Below are positions 51,130 through 60,528 of a stretch of 64,000 nucleotides of DNA, one piece after another; within the stretch, counting starts at the first letter, position 1, and each line of letters begins with the position of its first letter. The notes under the pieces are model-generated. The model was not told the DNA's origin, did no database searches, and was given only the letters and a program-made list of their open reading frames with translations. Source of the stretch: Salidesulfovibrio onnuriiensis (GTDB lineage Bacteria; Desulfobacterota; Desulfovibrionia; Desulfovibrionales; Desulfovibrionaceae); contig NZ_CP040751.1 of NCBI RefSeq assembly GCF_008001235.1, forward strand, positions 727,001 through 791,000, given 5' to 3'. The position numbers were made by a program, and so were the translations under genes.

Positions 51130-51146
51130 ATCCATTTTTTATGGAT
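51130..51146. promoter_or_regulatory. Activator-binding palindrome, copy 3 (perfect)
   Basis: ATCCATTTTTTATGGAT: a perfect 6-5-6 inverted repeat, ATCCAT/ATGGAT. It lies 82 bp from copy 2 and about 115 bp upstream of the flp sigma-54 promoter, the usual range for an enhancer-binding protein. Outside these sites and the promoter, 51065-51351 shows nothing else. Confidence 0.75.
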
Positions 51147-51244
51147 TTTCGATGCGTTTCTGGTGGGCCACACAAGGCAGGAAAAGATCGATGTTCCTAA
51201 TTAATCCTTGTATTCAAGTCAGTTGTATTGATTGCGAACACTGT

Positions 51245-51259
51245 TGGCACGCGGGTTGC
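51245..51259 (+). promoter_or_regulatory. Sigma-54 promoter of flp and the main tad operon
   Basis: TGGCACGCGGGTTGC with exact -24/-12 spacing, about 92 bp before the flp ATG. Confidence 0.92.
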
Positions 51260-51351
51260 TCAAGAGGGGCAGTGGCTGATGGAGGGGAGTACCAACAACC
51301 CACTAAGCAGAAAACAGGCAATCAAACATTTTTTAACAAGGAGAAGAGGAA

Positions 51352-51534
51352 ATGACCAAGCTGATGAACCTTATCAGGAACGAAGAAGGCGCAACCGCCC
51401 TGGAATACGGCTTGATCGCAGCACTGATCGCTGCCGGTATCGCCGGCGCCGTCACCGCCCTGGGCGACCAGGTCGTGGCCACCTTCGACTTCATTAGTGC
51501 GCAGATGCAGGCTGCCATGACTCCTTCTCCGTAA
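51352..51534 (+). CDS. flp: Flp-type major pilin
   Basis: 60 residues. The leader MTKLMNLIRNEEG and the mature start ATALEYGLIAALIAAGIAGAV show the Flp/Tad prepilin site, with Glu at +5 followed by Tyr after the cleavage Gly, then a single hydrophobic helix and a short polar tail. AAGGAGAAGAGG precedes it. It is the first gene after the sigma-54 promoter and is followed by a 13-bp hairpin that may allow much higher pilin than downstream expression. Confidence 0.95.
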   Translation: MTKLMNLIRNEEGATALEYGLIAALIAAGIAGAVTALGDQVVATFDFISAQMQAAMTPSP

Positions 51535-51566
51535 GGCGTCTGAAGTCACCAAACGTTTCAGTCGGC

Positions 51567-51600
51567 CCGGGGCAGTGGGAGGGAAAGCCCGCTGCCCCGG
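51567..51600 (+). terminator. 13-bp hairpin between flp and the tad assembly genes
   Basis: CCGGGGCAGTGGG (51567-51579) pairs with CCCGCTGCCCCGG (51588-51600) with one wobble. No T-run follows, so a partial terminator or an mRNA processing/stabilising element is more likely than a full stop. Confidence 0.55.
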
Positions 51601-51664
51601 TTCCGCCTCCGGGGGAAAGACGGAGACGGAGCGGCCGCAACCAGAAGAAAGTTCGGGGGAGAAC

Positions 51665-52210
51665 ATGGATATTCTGGTCGCCGCAGTCCTTGCGGCAGCA
51701 CTTGTCACCGCCACCATCACGGATATACGCAGCCAGCGCATACCCAACTGGCTGACCTTCCCGCTCATGCTCGGGGGACTGGCCGCCCATGCGCTGCATA
51801 CGGGCCTGGACGGCCTGCTGTTCAGCCTGGCCGGGTTCGGCCTGGGGCTGGGCGTCATGCTCGTGCCTTTCCTTCTCGGTCTCATGGGTGCGGGGGACGT
51901 GAAGCTCATGGCCGCCGTGGGTGCCTGGCTGGGCATCAATACCGCGCTCATGGCTTTTCTCATCACCTGCATGGCGGGCGGGGTCTACGCCCTGGCCGTG
52001 CTGCTCCGCAACATGGAAATGTTCCGGGCGGTGCTGGAAAACATCAAGGCCCATTTCATCACTTCTCTGCTCACCCGGAAGCTGGACTACACGCCCGTGG
52101 TTTCGGAACGCACCCTGCCCCGGCTGTGCTACGGCGTGGCCATCGCCTTCGGCACCGTGGCTTCCATGGTGCTGACCTACCATGAAACCGGCGGCTTTTT
52201 CGTCCGCTGA
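51665..52210 (+). CDS. tadV: Prepilin peptidase of the Tad system (CpaA/TadV)
   Basis: 181 residues with about five hydrophobic helices. The two catalytic aspartates of A24 peptidases are in TDIRSQRIPNW and GAGDVKLMAAVG. It cleaves Flp and TadE-type leaders at the inner membrane. The start at 51665 follows GGGGGAGAA. First of the assembly genes after the flp hairpin. Confidence 0.92.
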   Translation: MDILVAAVLAAALVTATITDIRSQRIPNWLTFPLMLGGLAAHALHTGLDGLLFSLAGFGLGLGVMLVPFLLGLMGAGDVKLMAAVGAWLGINTALMAFLITCMAGGVYALAVLLRNMEMFRAVLENIKAHFITSLLTRKLDYTPVVSERTLPRLCYGVAIAFGTVASMVLTYHETGGFFVR

Positions 52211-52224
52211 GGATGGGGTGAATC

Positions 52225-53034
52225 ATGAGCAGGTCCTCACGAGCACTGGCACAGATCGGCATAGCCCTGCTGCTTTCGCTGGTCGCCGCCTTTTTGATCT
52301 TTCGCTGGATGAGCGCCCAGACCGCCGCCAAGCCCCAGGCCCAGACCGCGCCCGTGGTGGTGGCCAAGGACGCCCTGCGCAAGGGCGGCCGGATCACCGC
52401 CGAACTGCTTGCCGTGAAGCAGTTTCCCCTTGCCGTGAAGCCCTCGGGAACCTTCAGCGAGGTTCAGGCGCTTGTCGGCAAGGTGCTTTCCGTGCCCGTG
52501 GCGGCCAACGAGCCCGTCACCGTGTCCAAGCTGGTGCGCGACAAGGTCATTGCGGGCATCAGCCCCCTGGTGGCCCCGGGTAAGCGGGCCATGTCCGTCA
52601 AGGGAAACAAGGTCATGGGTCTGGCCGGTTTCATTCATCCCGGCGACCGCGTTGACGTGCTCGTGTCCATGACCGAGGGGGAAAAGGAAAACCCGGTCAC
52701 CAAGGTCGTTCTGGAATGGGTCAAGGTGCTGGCCACCGGTACCCAGCTGGAACCCGCCGCCGAGCAGGGAGGCACCGCGTCCGTGGATGTCTATACCCTG
52801 GAACTGACCCCCGAGGAGAGCGAGCGCCTGGCCCTGGCCGCCTCGCAGGGAGAGCTGAATTTCGCCCTGCGCAACGCCGCGGACAACGCCACAGTCTATA
52901 CCACGGGCCAGACGCCCAAGTCGGCCCTGGCCGCCTACCGCAAGGGGGCCGAGCCTCGCAAGGTCAAGTCGGCCCGCAGTGCTCACAGCGTGGAGGTCAT
53001 CTCCGGCGACGCCCTGAGCAGGAAGAAGTTCTAG
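52225..53034 (+). CDS. cpaB: Flp pilus assembly protein CpaB/RcpC
   Basis: 269 residues. One N-terminal transmembrane segment (ALAQIGIALLLSLVAAFLIFRW) precedes an SAF domain (VVVAKDALRKGGRITAELLAVKQFP) and the RcpC-type periplasmic domain (GFIHPGDRVDVLVSM). CpaB is thought to link the inner-membrane complex and the secretin, perhaps by contacting peptidoglycan. The start follows GGATGGGGTG. Gap to cpaC 18 bp. Confidence 0.93.
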   Translation: MSRSSRALAQIGIALLLSLVAAFLIFRWMSAQTAAKPQAQTAPVVVAKDALRKGGRITAELLAVKQFPLAVKPSGTFSEVQALVGKVLSVPVAANEPVTVSKLVRDKVIAGISPLVAPGKRAMSVKGNKVMGLAGFIHPGDRVDVLVSMTEGEKENPVTKVVLEWVKVLATGTQLEPAAEQGGTASVDVYTLELTPEESERLALAASQGELNFALRNAADNATVYTTGQTPKSALAAYRKGAEPRKVKSARSAHSVEVISGDALSRKKF

Positions 53035-53052
53035 AGGGAAGGGGAGGGAGCC

Positions 53053-54480
53053 ATGTCGAGATACAGGAATGCAATCATCGCGGTTCTGGTGGCAGTGTGC
53101 CTGCTGGCCGGGTTTGGCTCCGCCGGGGCCGAGGATGTGGTGATTTCCGAAGCCGCCAAGGTCATCCGTCTTGTCTCGGGCAAGTCCGTGATCCTGAAGA
53201 CCGACAGCCACGTGTCCCGCGTCTCCATTGCCGATCCCGAAGCCGCCGGCCTCATGCTGCTTTCGCCCCGGCAGGTCTACCTGACCGGCAAGACCTTCGG
53301 CACCACCAACCTGACCCTGTGGAAGGGGGGGCGGGCCATGCAGGTCTACGACGTCCAGGTGGTGCCGGACGTCTCGGGCCTCAAGCGCATGCTGCATGAA
53401 TTGCTGCCCAACGAAAAGGGCATCAAGGTCATGGCCAATTCTGAGAACATCACCCTGGCGGGCAGCGTCACCAATGCGGCCAGCCTGACCGCGGCCCTGA
53501 ACCTGGCCGAGACCGTGGCCCCGGAAAAGGTGGTCAATCTGCTGCGCCTGGACGGCGTGCAGCAGGTCATGCTCGAGGTCCGGGTGGCCGAGATGAGCCG
53601 CAGCGTGCTCAACCGCATGGGGGTCAACTTCAATACCCTGATCGGCCAGTTCACCTTCTATTCCTTCCTGAACAACCTGACCTCCCTGAACGCCGAAGGC
53701 ACGCTCACCACCATGACGGACCGTATCAACAGCGTTCTGTCCTATAGTGGCAAAACGATGAATTTCCAGGGTTTCATTGATGCGCTCAAGTCCCATGGCT
53801 TGGCGCGCACCCTGGCCGAGCCTAACCTGATCTGCGTCAGCGGCGAGTCCGCCCATTTCCTGGCGGGCGGGGAAATTCCCATTCCCATGCCCGGCGCGCT
53901 GGGAACCGTGGGCATCGAGTTCAAGCCCTTTGGCGTAGGCCTGGAGTTCACCCCCACGGTCATGAGTTCCGATCTCATCAACCTCAAGGTGGCTCCCGAG
54001 GTTTCCGAGCTGGATTATTCCCGCTCCCTGGAATTGGACGGGTACGAGATCCCGGCCATTACCACCCGCCGGGCCTCCACGGTCATCGAGCTGGCCGACG
54101 GCCAGAGTTTCGCCATTGCCGGACTGGTGAGCGAGTCACTCAAGGAAAACAACTACCGGTTCCCGGTGCTCGGGGACATCCCGGTGCTCGGGACCCTGTT
54201 CCGCAGCGTGGATTTCCAGAAGGGCAAGACCGAGCTGGTCATCATTGTCACGGCCCATCTGGTCAAGCCCCTGGACAGGGACAAGCAGACCCTGCCCACG
54301 GACGGGTTCCGCGAGCCGGATGATTATGAATTTTTCCTGCTCGGTCTGCTGGAGGGGCAGGGAAACAAGTCCGCTTCGGCGGGAAGCCGTGGCATGAACG
54401 GGGCGCAGCCCGCCGGGCAGCCGGTGCCCCACCCGGAATCCGGGTTCGACGGCGACCTGGGCCATGCCTGGCCGCAATAG
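53053..54480 (+). CDS. cpaC: Tad pilus secretin CpaC/RcpA
   Basis: 475 residues with a signal peptide (about 1-26), an N-terminal pilus-type POTRA-like domain (KVIRLVSGKSVILKTDSHVSRVSIADPEAA), a BON-like segment (GIKVMANSENITLAGSVTN) and the secretin core ending PVLGDIPVLGTLFRSVDFQKGKTELVIIVTAHLVKP. It forms the outer-membrane pore for the pilus. A tail of about 45 residues beyond the core is rich in Gly and Pro. GGGGAGGGAG precedes the ATG. Confidence 0.94.
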   Translation: MSRYRNAIIAVLVAVCLLAGFGSAGAEDVVISEAAKVIRLVSGKSVILKTDSHVSRVSIADPEAAGLMLLSPRQVYLTGKTFGTTNLTLWKGGRAMQVYDVQVVPDVSGLKRMLHELLPNEKGIKVMANSENITLAGSVTNAASLTAALNLAETVAPEKVVNLLRLDGVQQVMLEVRVAEMSRSVLNRMGVNFNTLIGQFTFYSFLNNLTSLNAEGTLTTMTDRINSVLSYSGKTMNFQGFIDALKSHGLARTLAEPNLICVSGESAHFLAGGEIPIPMPGALGTVGIEFKPFGVGLEFTPTVMSSDLINLKVAPEVSELDYSRSLELDGYEIPAITTRRASTVIELADGQSFAIAGLVSESLKENNYRFPVLGDIPVLGTLFRSVDFQKGKTELVIIVTAHLVKPLDRDKQTLPTDGFREPDDYEFFLLGLLEGQGNKSASAGSRGMNGAQPAGQPVPHPESGFDGDLGHAWPQ

Positions 54481-54489
54481 GGGGAAGCC

Positions 54490-54777
54490 ATGAGTACGCG
54501 TGCAGTATTGATTCTCACGATTTTGTTCCTGGCCTCGGGGTGTCACCTTGCCCAGGTGGAACATGCCGAGAGCACGGCGCCGTTCGGCTCCTCCACGCGG
54601 CTGGCCGTGGATCAGCAGATCCTCAATCCCATGCCCGCGGGCACCGAGCCCGTGCGCGGCATGGACGGCAAGTATGCCCAGACCGTCATGGAGAAGTACC
54701 AGAAGGGGCCGTCCTCGCAACCGCAAAAGAGCTCCAACAAGGAATCCCTTGTGGATGTCATCGTGGGAGGAAAGTGA
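54490..54777 (+). CDS. Small lipoprotein of the tad operon
   Basis: 95 residues. The signal peptide MSTRAVLILTILFLASGC ends in a lipobox. A polar, probably flexible tail follows, with no domain I recognise. Position after the secretin suggests a pilotin or a CpaD-like role, but the sequence does not show a CpaD domain. The stop overlaps the next ATG (GTGATG). Confidence 0.7.
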   Translation: MSTRAVLILTILFLASGCHLAQVEHAESTAPFGSSTRLAVDQQILNPMPAGTEPVRGMDGKYAQTVMEKYQKGPSSQPQKSSNKESLVDVIVGGK

Positions 54778-54935
54778 TGTCCGTGCCCAGGCCCAAGTTC
54801 GAATATTGGCGGGAAATCCTGCTGCTGGCGCTCATGGTGGCGGTTCTGTTGCTGGATACGTTCTTCCTCAAGAGCTTCAGGGCCGAGCCCCGACCCGAAG
54901 GCGGGGAAGCGCGAGTGGTGGAAACCGTTCCATAG
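54777..54935 (+). CDS. 52-residue single-pass membrane protein in the tad operon
   Basis: A basic start (MSVPRPKFEYWRE), one hydrophobic segment (ILLLALMVAVLLLDTFFL) and a short acidic tail. The ATG overlaps the lipoprotein stop and GGGGGAAGGGG leads to cpaE 12 bp on. Too small to assign; its place between lipoprotein and cpaE implies a role in the pilus machine. Confidence 0.65.
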   Translation: MSVPRPKFEYWREILLLALMVAVLLLDTFFLKSFRAEPRPEGGEARVVETVP

Positions 54936-54947
54936 GGGGAAGGGGAT

Positions 54948-56141
54948 ATGGACAGCCGAATAATACCGGTCACCCTGGCAGTGGCCAACAACGAGGAACG
55001 GGAACGGTTGGAACGGATAGTGCGCGAGGTTCCCATGGCGCGCGTCCAGCCCGAGGACGCGGAAACCATGGGCGTGCTCATCTATGAACCCGGCGCATCC
55101 GCGGACGAGGATTTTCCGCATATCTTCCAGGCCCTGGAATCCGGCCAGGCCGAGGACGTCTTTCTGGTGGGCGCGGCTCCGGACCCCGAACTGCTCATCC
55201 AGGCCATGCGCCACGGCATTCGGGAATTCCTCCGCTTTCCCGTGACCCGGGAGGAATTTCGTGCGGCCCTCATGCGCGTGGCCATGCGCGAAAGCCTGGA
55301 AGGACATGGCCCCCGGGGGCGGCTGGTTTCGGTGTTGGGCAGCAAGGCCGGGCTGGGCGTCACCACCTTGGCCGTGAACCTGGCCTGCGCCGTCAATGAA
55401 CGCATGCCGGGCGAGGTTGCGGTGCTCGACCTGCGCCAGCCCGTCGGAGAGGTGCCGCTCTTCCTGGACATGGAATACGAATTCACCTGGGGCGAGCTGG
55501 TGGACGACATCTCCCGCCTGGACGCCACCTACCTGCGCAGCGCCATGGCCGCCCATGAATCCGGGCTGCATGTGCTGCCAGCGCCCACGGCCAAGGGCGC
55601 GGCGGACGGGCAGGAAATGGCCCTTGTCATCGAATATCTGCGGCAGGCGTACCCGGTTGTTGTAGTCGATTGCGGTCCATTGGAGGAGGGCGCGTTCCCC
55701 AAGGCTGTGGAACAGGCCGACGCCATTCTCATGGTCACGGATCTGAGCATGCCCGCCCTGGCCCGCACCGCCCGGCTCATGGAAACCCTGCGGACCGAAG
55801 ACCCGGACGCCGAACGGAGGATCCGGGTTGCCGCCAACCGGGTGACCCGGGATGCCGGGGTGGATGTGGATGAAGCCCAGGCCGTGCTGGAAAAGGAAAT
55901 TTCCTGGAGGATCCCCGACGATTACGCCGCGGCCCTGTCGGCTTTGAATCAGGGCGTTCCCTGGCTCCTGGCCGCGCCCCGGTCCCATGCCGCAAAGGAA
56001 ATCCGCCGCATGGCCGCGGATCTGGTTCCGGGCGCGGGCAGGGACAAGGGCAAGGGATTGACTCTGTCCTCGCTGTTCCGGGGACTCTGGCCCGGCGAAC
56101 GGCAACGGGAAACCGATGAAACCGTGAGGGTGGGCGCATGA
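54948..56141 (+). CDS. cpaE: CpaE/TadZ-like localisation ATPase
   Basis: 397 residues. The N-terminal receiver-like domain (about 1-125) lacks a clear phospho-acceptor. The MinD/ParA-like domain has a deviant Walker [21 protein letters not shown], where the usual final GKT/S is GVTT, so the second lysine is missing as in many CpaE proteins. Walker-type VVVVDCGP follows. TadZ/CpaE places the pilus machine at its site in the cell. ATGA overlap with cpaF. Confidence 0.88.
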   Translation: MDSRIIPVTLAVANNEERERLERIVREVPMARVQPEDAETMGVLIYEPGASADEDFPHIFQALESGQAEDVFLVGAAPDPELLIQAMRHGIREFLRFPVTREEFRAALMRVAMRESLEGHGPRGRLVSVLGSKAGLGVTTLAVNLACAVNERMPGEVAVLDLRQPVGEVPLFLDMEYEFTWGELVDDISRLDATYLRSAMAAHESGLHVLPAPTAKGAADGQEMALVIEYLRQAYPVVVVDCGPLEEGAFPKAVEQADAILMVTDLSMPALARTARLMETLRTEDPDAERRIRVAANRVTRDAGVDVDEAQAVLEKEISWRIPDDYAAALSALNQGVPWLLAAPRSHAAKEIRRMAADLVPGAGRDKGKGLTLSSLFRGLWPGERQRETDETVRVGA

Positions 56142-57517
56142 AGCTTGCCGAACGCCTGAACAGGAACGCGGGCAAGGCCGGCCGCAGGGCCGAGCCTCCC
56201 AAGACTCTCGCCGGAAGCGGCGACGGTTCCGAGGACCTGTATTTCGAGATCAAGACCCGGATTCACGACCGGCTCATCGACCTGCTGGACCTGACCATGC
56301 TGGACCGGCTCTCCGAGGAGGAGACCAAGGCCGAGATAGCCAAGGTCACCGAGGGGCTGCTCTGGGAGGAATTCCAGAATGCGCCCCTGAACCTGGCCGA
56401 AAGAAAGCGCATGCTTTCCGAGGTGCAGGACGAGGTCGTGGGCCTCGGGCCCCTGGAACCGTTCGTCAAGGACCACACGGTCAACGACATCCTGGTCAAC
56501 GGCTACAAGCAGATCTACGTGGAGCGCTCCGGCAAGCTGGAATTGACCAAGGCCCGGTTCCGCGACGACGACCATCTGCGCAAGATTATCGACCGCATCG
56601 TTTCCCGGGTGGGGCGCCGCATCGACGAGTCCCAGCCCATGGTGGACGCCCGCCTGCTGGACGGATCGCGCGTGAACGCCATCATCCCGCCCCTGGCCCT
56701 GGACGGTCCGTCCCTGTCCATACGCAAGTTTTCCAAGGACCCCCTGGAGGTGAGCGACCTCATCCGCTTCGGGGCCTTTACCGACGGCATGGCCCAGGTC
56801 TTCGAGGGCATGGTCCGGACGCGGCTGAACATCATCATTTCGGGCGGCACGGGCTCCGGGAAGACCACGCTGCTCAACTGCCTGTCCCGCTATATCCCCG
56901 AGGACGAACGCATCGTGACCATCGAGGATGCGGCCGAACTGCAGCTCAAGCAGGACCACCTGGTGCGGCTGGAGACACGGCCCGCCAACATCGAGGGCAA
57001 GGGCGAGATCACCCAGCGCGAACTGGTCAAGAACTGCCTGCGCATGCGTCCGGACCGCATCATCGTGGGCGAGGTCCGCACCGGCGAGGCCCTGGACATG
57101 CTCCAGGCCATGAACACCGGTCACGACGGGTCCCTGACCACCATCCACGCCAACTCTCCCCGCGACTGTCTCATGCGCCTGGAGACCATGGTTTCCATGG
57201 CCGGGCTGAATATTTCCGACCTGTCCCTCAAGCGCTATATCGCCTCGGCCGTGGACGTCATTATCCAGGCCAACCGCCTGGTGGACGGTTCGCGCAAGAT
57301 CTTGAGCGTGCAGGAGGTCACGGGCATGGAGGGCGAGGTCATCACCATGCAGGAGATCTTCGCCTTTGAGCAGACCGGCATCAACGAACGCGGAAAGGTG
57401 GAAGGCTATTTCACGGGCCGGGGAATCCGCCCCAGGTTCTCGGAGAAGCTGGAACGCATGAGCCGGTCGTTCCCGCCCGACATCTTCGACGTCAGACAAC
57501 CGGAGGATCGGCCATGA
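56138..57517 (+). CDS. cpaF: Tad pilus ATPase CpaF/TadA
   Basis: 459 residues. The N-terminal helical domain leads to a VirB11-type ATPase: Walker [13 protein letters not shown] (about 236-247), Asp box and Walker [16 protein letters not shown] and His box [13 protein letters not shown]. It powers Flp pilus assembly by hexamer motion at the inner membrane. Overlaps tadB by 4 bp. Confidence 0.95.
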   Translation: MKLAERLNRNAGKAGRRAEPPKTLAGSGDGSEDLYFEIKTRIHDRLIDLLDLTMLDRLSEEETKAEIAKVTEGLLWEEFQNAPLNLAERKRMLSEVQDEVVGLGPLEPFVKDHTVNDILVNGYKQIYVERSGKLELTKARFRDDDHLRKIIDRIVSRVGRRIDESQPMVDARLLDGSRVNAIIPPLALDGPSLSIRKFSKDPLEVSDLIRFGAFTDGMAQVFEGMVRTRLNIIISGGTGSGKTTLLNCLSRYIPEDERIVTIEDAAELQLKQDHLVRLETRPANIEGKGEITQRELVKNCLRMRPDRIIVGEVRTGEALDMLQAMNTGHDGSLTTIHANSPRDCLMRLETMVSMAGLNISDLSLKRYIASAVDVIIQANRLVDGSRKILSVQEVTGMEGEVITMQEIFAFEQTGINERGKVEGYFTGRGIRPRFSEKLERMSRSFPPDIFDVRQPEDRP

Positions 57518-58485
57518 TGGGATTGCTGCTGACAGTGGTGGCCTTTGTGCTGGTCTTCGTGCTGGTTTCGGGCGTCATCTCCCTGGTCCGCGCACGGCGG
57601 GACCGTGTGGAGGACGTGGTGCGCGGCCGGTTGCAGGCCCTGGGACACGCCCGCATCAAGGGGGACGGGAGTTCCCTGGTCCGCAGGTCCTCTGCCATGA
57701 GCGACGTGCCCTGGTTCAACCGGCTGCTCATGAAGCTCCGGCTGGCGGCATCCATGCGCAGGCTGATCATGATGGCGGACGCCAAGGGAACCCCGGGGGC
57801 CTACCTGCTGGGTTCCGCGGTCCTGTTCCTGGTCTTCGCCTACCTGGTGCACGCCCTGACCCAGAGCGTGCTCGGGGCCCTGTTCCTGGGTTCCGTGGCC
57901 GGCTCCCTGCCCGTCATGTACCTGCGCAGGCTCAAGAACAGGCGCATGGACAAGTTCACCAACCAGCTCCCCGACGCCCTGGACCTCATGACCCGGGCCC
58001 TCAAGGCCGGGCATACCTTCAACGGCTCCATGCAGATGGTGGCCACCGAGTTCGAGGACCCCATCGGCGTGGAATTTCGGCAGACCCTGGACGAGATCAA
58101 CTACGGTAAGAATCCGGACACGGCCCTTTCCTCCCTGTTGGACCGGGTGGAGTGCCCGGATCTCAAGTTCTTCGTGGTTTCGGTCAACATCCAGCGGGAA
58201 ACCGGGGGCAACCTTGCGGAAATCATCTCCAACATCGCCCGGCTGGTGCGCGAGCGCTTCGAACTCTACGGCAAGGTCCGCGTGCTTTCCGCCGAGGGCA
58301 AGCTCTCGGCCATGATCCTCACGGCCCTGCCCTTTGCCATCGCCGTCATCCTCTATCTCATCAACGAGGAGTACATGAGTCTGCTCTTCACCACCGAGAC
58401 CGGGCGCACCATCGCCATGATTTCCCTGTCCGTCATGACCCTGGGCGTGCTGACCATCCGCAAGATGATCAGGATCAAGGTATAG
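57514..58485 (+). CDS. tadB: Tad pilus inner-membrane platform protein TadB
   Basis: 323 residues: N-terminal helix, a pair of helices (about 90-130) and C-terminal helices, with a GspF-like cytoplasmic domain between ([29 protein letters not shown] and [19 protein letters not shown]). TadB and TadC form the platform on which CpaF works. AGGATCGGCC precedes the ATG. Confidence 0.92.
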   Translation: MMGLLLTVVAFVLVFVLVSGVISLVRARRDRVEDVVRGRLQALGHARIKGDGSSLVRRSSAMSDVPWFNRLLMKLRLAASMRRLIMMADAKGTPGAYLLGSAVLFLVFAYLVHALTQSVLGALFLGSVAGSLPVMYLRRLKNRRMDKFTNQLPDALDLMTRALKAGHTFNGSMQMVATEFEDPIGVEFRQTLDEINYGKNPDTALSSLLDRVECPDLKFFVVSVNIQRETGGNLAEIISNIARLVRERFELYGKVRVLSAEGKLSAMILTALPFAIAVILYLINEEYMSLLFTTETGRTIAMISLSVMTLGVLTIRKMIRIKV

Positions 58486-58494
58486 GAGGCCAGC

Positions 58495-59454
58495 ATGAAC
58501 GCCGCGCAATACATACCCTTCATCGCCGCCCTGCTGGGGTTCGTGGCCGTGCTTCTGGGCGTTTACGGCATCCTGGGCTTCCTTTCCGGCGCGGGCAACG
58601 TGGAACGCATCCGGGCCAGGGTGGAGGGGCGGTCCTCGTCTGGGCGGTCCGCCTCCAGGGACGTGCTGGCCGAGTTGGGCGAGAGCGTCATGGGCCTGTT
58701 CTCCCGACTGGGCAGAAAGGTCGGTCCGCAGGAGGACGAGGAAATCGGTCAGGCGCGGCTCAAGCTGGTGCGCGCCGGGGTGCGCAATCCCGACGCCTTC
58801 AAGGTCTTTCAGGGCAGCAAGCTGCTGCTGGCCGTGGGGCTGCTTGCCGTCGCGCTGCTGGCCCGCGCGATGTTCCTGGGCGGGCTGGGCACGAGCATGA
58901 CTCTGTTCCTGTTGGTGGGCGGGGCCGCCCTGGGCATGTACCTGCCCGACTTCTGGCTGCGTTCCCGGCGCAAGAAGCGGCTGACCAGCATCACCAACTC
59001 CCTGCCCGATTCCCTGGACCTGCTGGTGGTCTGCGTGGAATCCGGCATGGGCCTGGACCAGGCCATCACCCGGGTCAGCGAGGAGATCGCCCCATCCAGC
59101 CCGGAACTGAGCGAGGAACTCTATCTCCTGACCCTGGAGCTGCGGGCGGGCAAGAAGCGTTCGGAGGCGCTCAAGTCCCTTTCCCGCCGGGTGGGGCTCG
59201 ACGACCTGAACAGCCTGGTGACCCTGCTCATCCAGGCGGATATTTTTGGCATCAGCGTGGGGAAGACCCTGCGGGTCTATTCCGACGCCATGCGCAAGAA
59301 GCGTCGGCAAAAGGCAGAGGAGGCGGCCGCCAAGCTGCCGGTCAAGCTCATGCTGCCGCTTATACTGTTTATTCTTCCGGCCTTGTTCCTGACCATTCTG
59401 GGACCTGCGGGCCTCATGCTCGCCGACCTGTTCAAGAACATGCCGGGCCGATAG
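58495..59454 (+). CDS. tadC: Tad pilus inner-membrane platform protein TadC
   Basis: 319 residues, same GspF-like architecture as TadB: helices at about 8-30 and 105-150, a cytoplasmic domain (LPDSLDLLVVCVESGMGLDQAITRVSEEI, VGLDDLNSLVTLLIQADIFGISVGKTL) and two C-terminal helices (LPLILFILPALFLTILGPAG). AGGAGGCC precedes the ATG. Gap of 9 bp on each side within the operon. Confidence 0.92.
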   Translation: MNAAQYIPFIAALLGFVAVLLGVYGILGFLSGAGNVERIRARVEGRSSSGRSASRDVLAELGESVMGLFSRLGRKVGPQEDEEIGQARLKLVRAGVRNPDAFKVFQGSKLLLAVGLLAVALLARAMFLGGLGTSMTLFLLVGGAALGMYLPDFWLRSRRKKRLTSITNSLPDSLDLLVVCVESGMGLDQAITRVSEEIAPSSPELSEELYLLTLELRAGKKRSEALKSLSRRVGLDDLNSLVTLLIQADIFGISVGKTLRVYSDAMRKKRRQKAEEAAAKLPVKLMLPLILFILPALFLTILGPAGLMLADLFKNMPGR

Positions 59455-59463
59455 GAGGGGACC

Positions 59464-60528
59464 ATGAACATCGTGAGAACCATCGTATTGCTGGTTGCGG
59501 CCGTTGTCCTGCTGGGCGGGTGCGCCGCCGGGAATCGGGGAGGGCAGAACTTCAAGGAGTTTGCCTATGGCAAGGACACCTCCCTGGATCTGAGTGCGGA
59601 AAAACATGTGCAGATCGCCCGTGGGTATCTGGCGCGCGGCAATTCCGAACAGGCCTACATGCACCTGACCAAGGCGCAGGAAAAGGCACCCCAGGACATG
59701 GACATTCACGCCCTCAAGGGGGAACTGCTCATTGATCAGCGCCAGGACGAACTGGCCCTCAACGAATTCCTGATCGTGCTCGAGGCCGTTCCGGATCATG
59801 CCGCCGCCAATCAGGGCGCGGGCATCATCTATTTCCGCGCCGGTCTGTACAAGGAGGCCGAGGCCCATCTCTCCCTGGCCGTAACCCGCGACGACTCCCT
59901 GTGGAAGGCGCACAACTACCTGGGCATCCTGTATGACCGTCGGGGCGACTACGATCTGGCCGCGGACGCCTTTTCCTCGGCCCTGAACGGGCATCAGGGC
60001 AAGGAGGCCCCGGCCATCCTGAACAACCTGGGCATGGTGCACATGGCCCGCAAGGATTACGGGCTTGCCGTGCAGGCCTTCAAGCGGGCCCTTCAGGAAG
60101 GGCCTCCCTCCTCCCGTATCTACAACAACCTGGGCGTGGCCCTGGCCCACGGCGGCAACTACGCCGAGGCGCTCGAGGCCTTCCGGTTCGCGAGCAACGA
60201 ATATGTGGCCTGCAACAATCTCGGGTTCGTGCTGCTTTCCGGCGGCCAGCCCGGGGAGGCCATTCCCTATTTCGAAAGGGCCCTCGAGCTGGCTCCTTCG
60301 TTCTATACCAAGGCATCGGAGAATCTGAAGCGCGCCCGCATGGCGTCCCGCTTCGGTGCTTCGGGCGAAATCGCAGGTTCTACCCCGAACCAGCTGTCCC
60401 CGGACGCTTTCCCATCCGAGGGACAGACCGTCGACGGGGCCGCGGCCACCGTGAAAACGATCGCGGCCCCGTCTTCAGACGCTCTTCCGGCCCCCTGCCC
60501 AGGGTGGAGCTGGCGGAAACCGATCTGA
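59464..60528 (+). CDS. tadD: TPR lipoprotein TadD, interrupted before a C-terminal SPOR domain
   Basis: 354 residues. The signal peptide ends in the lipobox LLGGCAAG. About six TPR units follow (for example YLARGNSEQAYMHLTKAQEKAPQDM and IYNNLGVALAHGGNYAEALEAFRFA). TadD is the outer-membrane lipoprotein of Tad systems and helps secretin assembly. The frame ends in a non-conserved 20-residue tail right where an SPOR-like domain begins in another frame. The change point is a run of five C at 60491-60495; one more C would join them. Confidence 0.87.
   Translation: MNIVRTIVLLVAAVVLLGGCAAGNRGGQNFKEFAYGKDTSLDLSAEKHVQIARGYLARGNSEQAYMHLTKAQEKAPQDMDIHALKGELLIDQRQDELALNEFLIVLEAVPDHAAANQGAGIIYFRAGLYKEAEAHLSLAVTRDDSLWKAHNYLGILYDRRGDYDLAADAFSSALNGHQGKEAPAILNNLGMVHMARKDYGLAVQAFKRALQEGPPSSRIYNNLGVALAHGGNYAEALEAFRFASNEYVACNNLGFVLLSGGQPGEAIPYFERALELAPSFYTKASENLKRARMASRFGASGEIAGSTPNQLSPDAFPSEGQTVDGAAATVKTIAAPSSDALPAPCPGWSWRKPI

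Noticed and set aside
57406-60150. Minus-strand open frame of 914 codons opposite tadB-tadC-tadD
   Set aside because: It lies exactly opposite well-supported tad genes, is rich in Gly, His and Gln in the way of antisense GC-rich frames, and has no ribosome site or domain.
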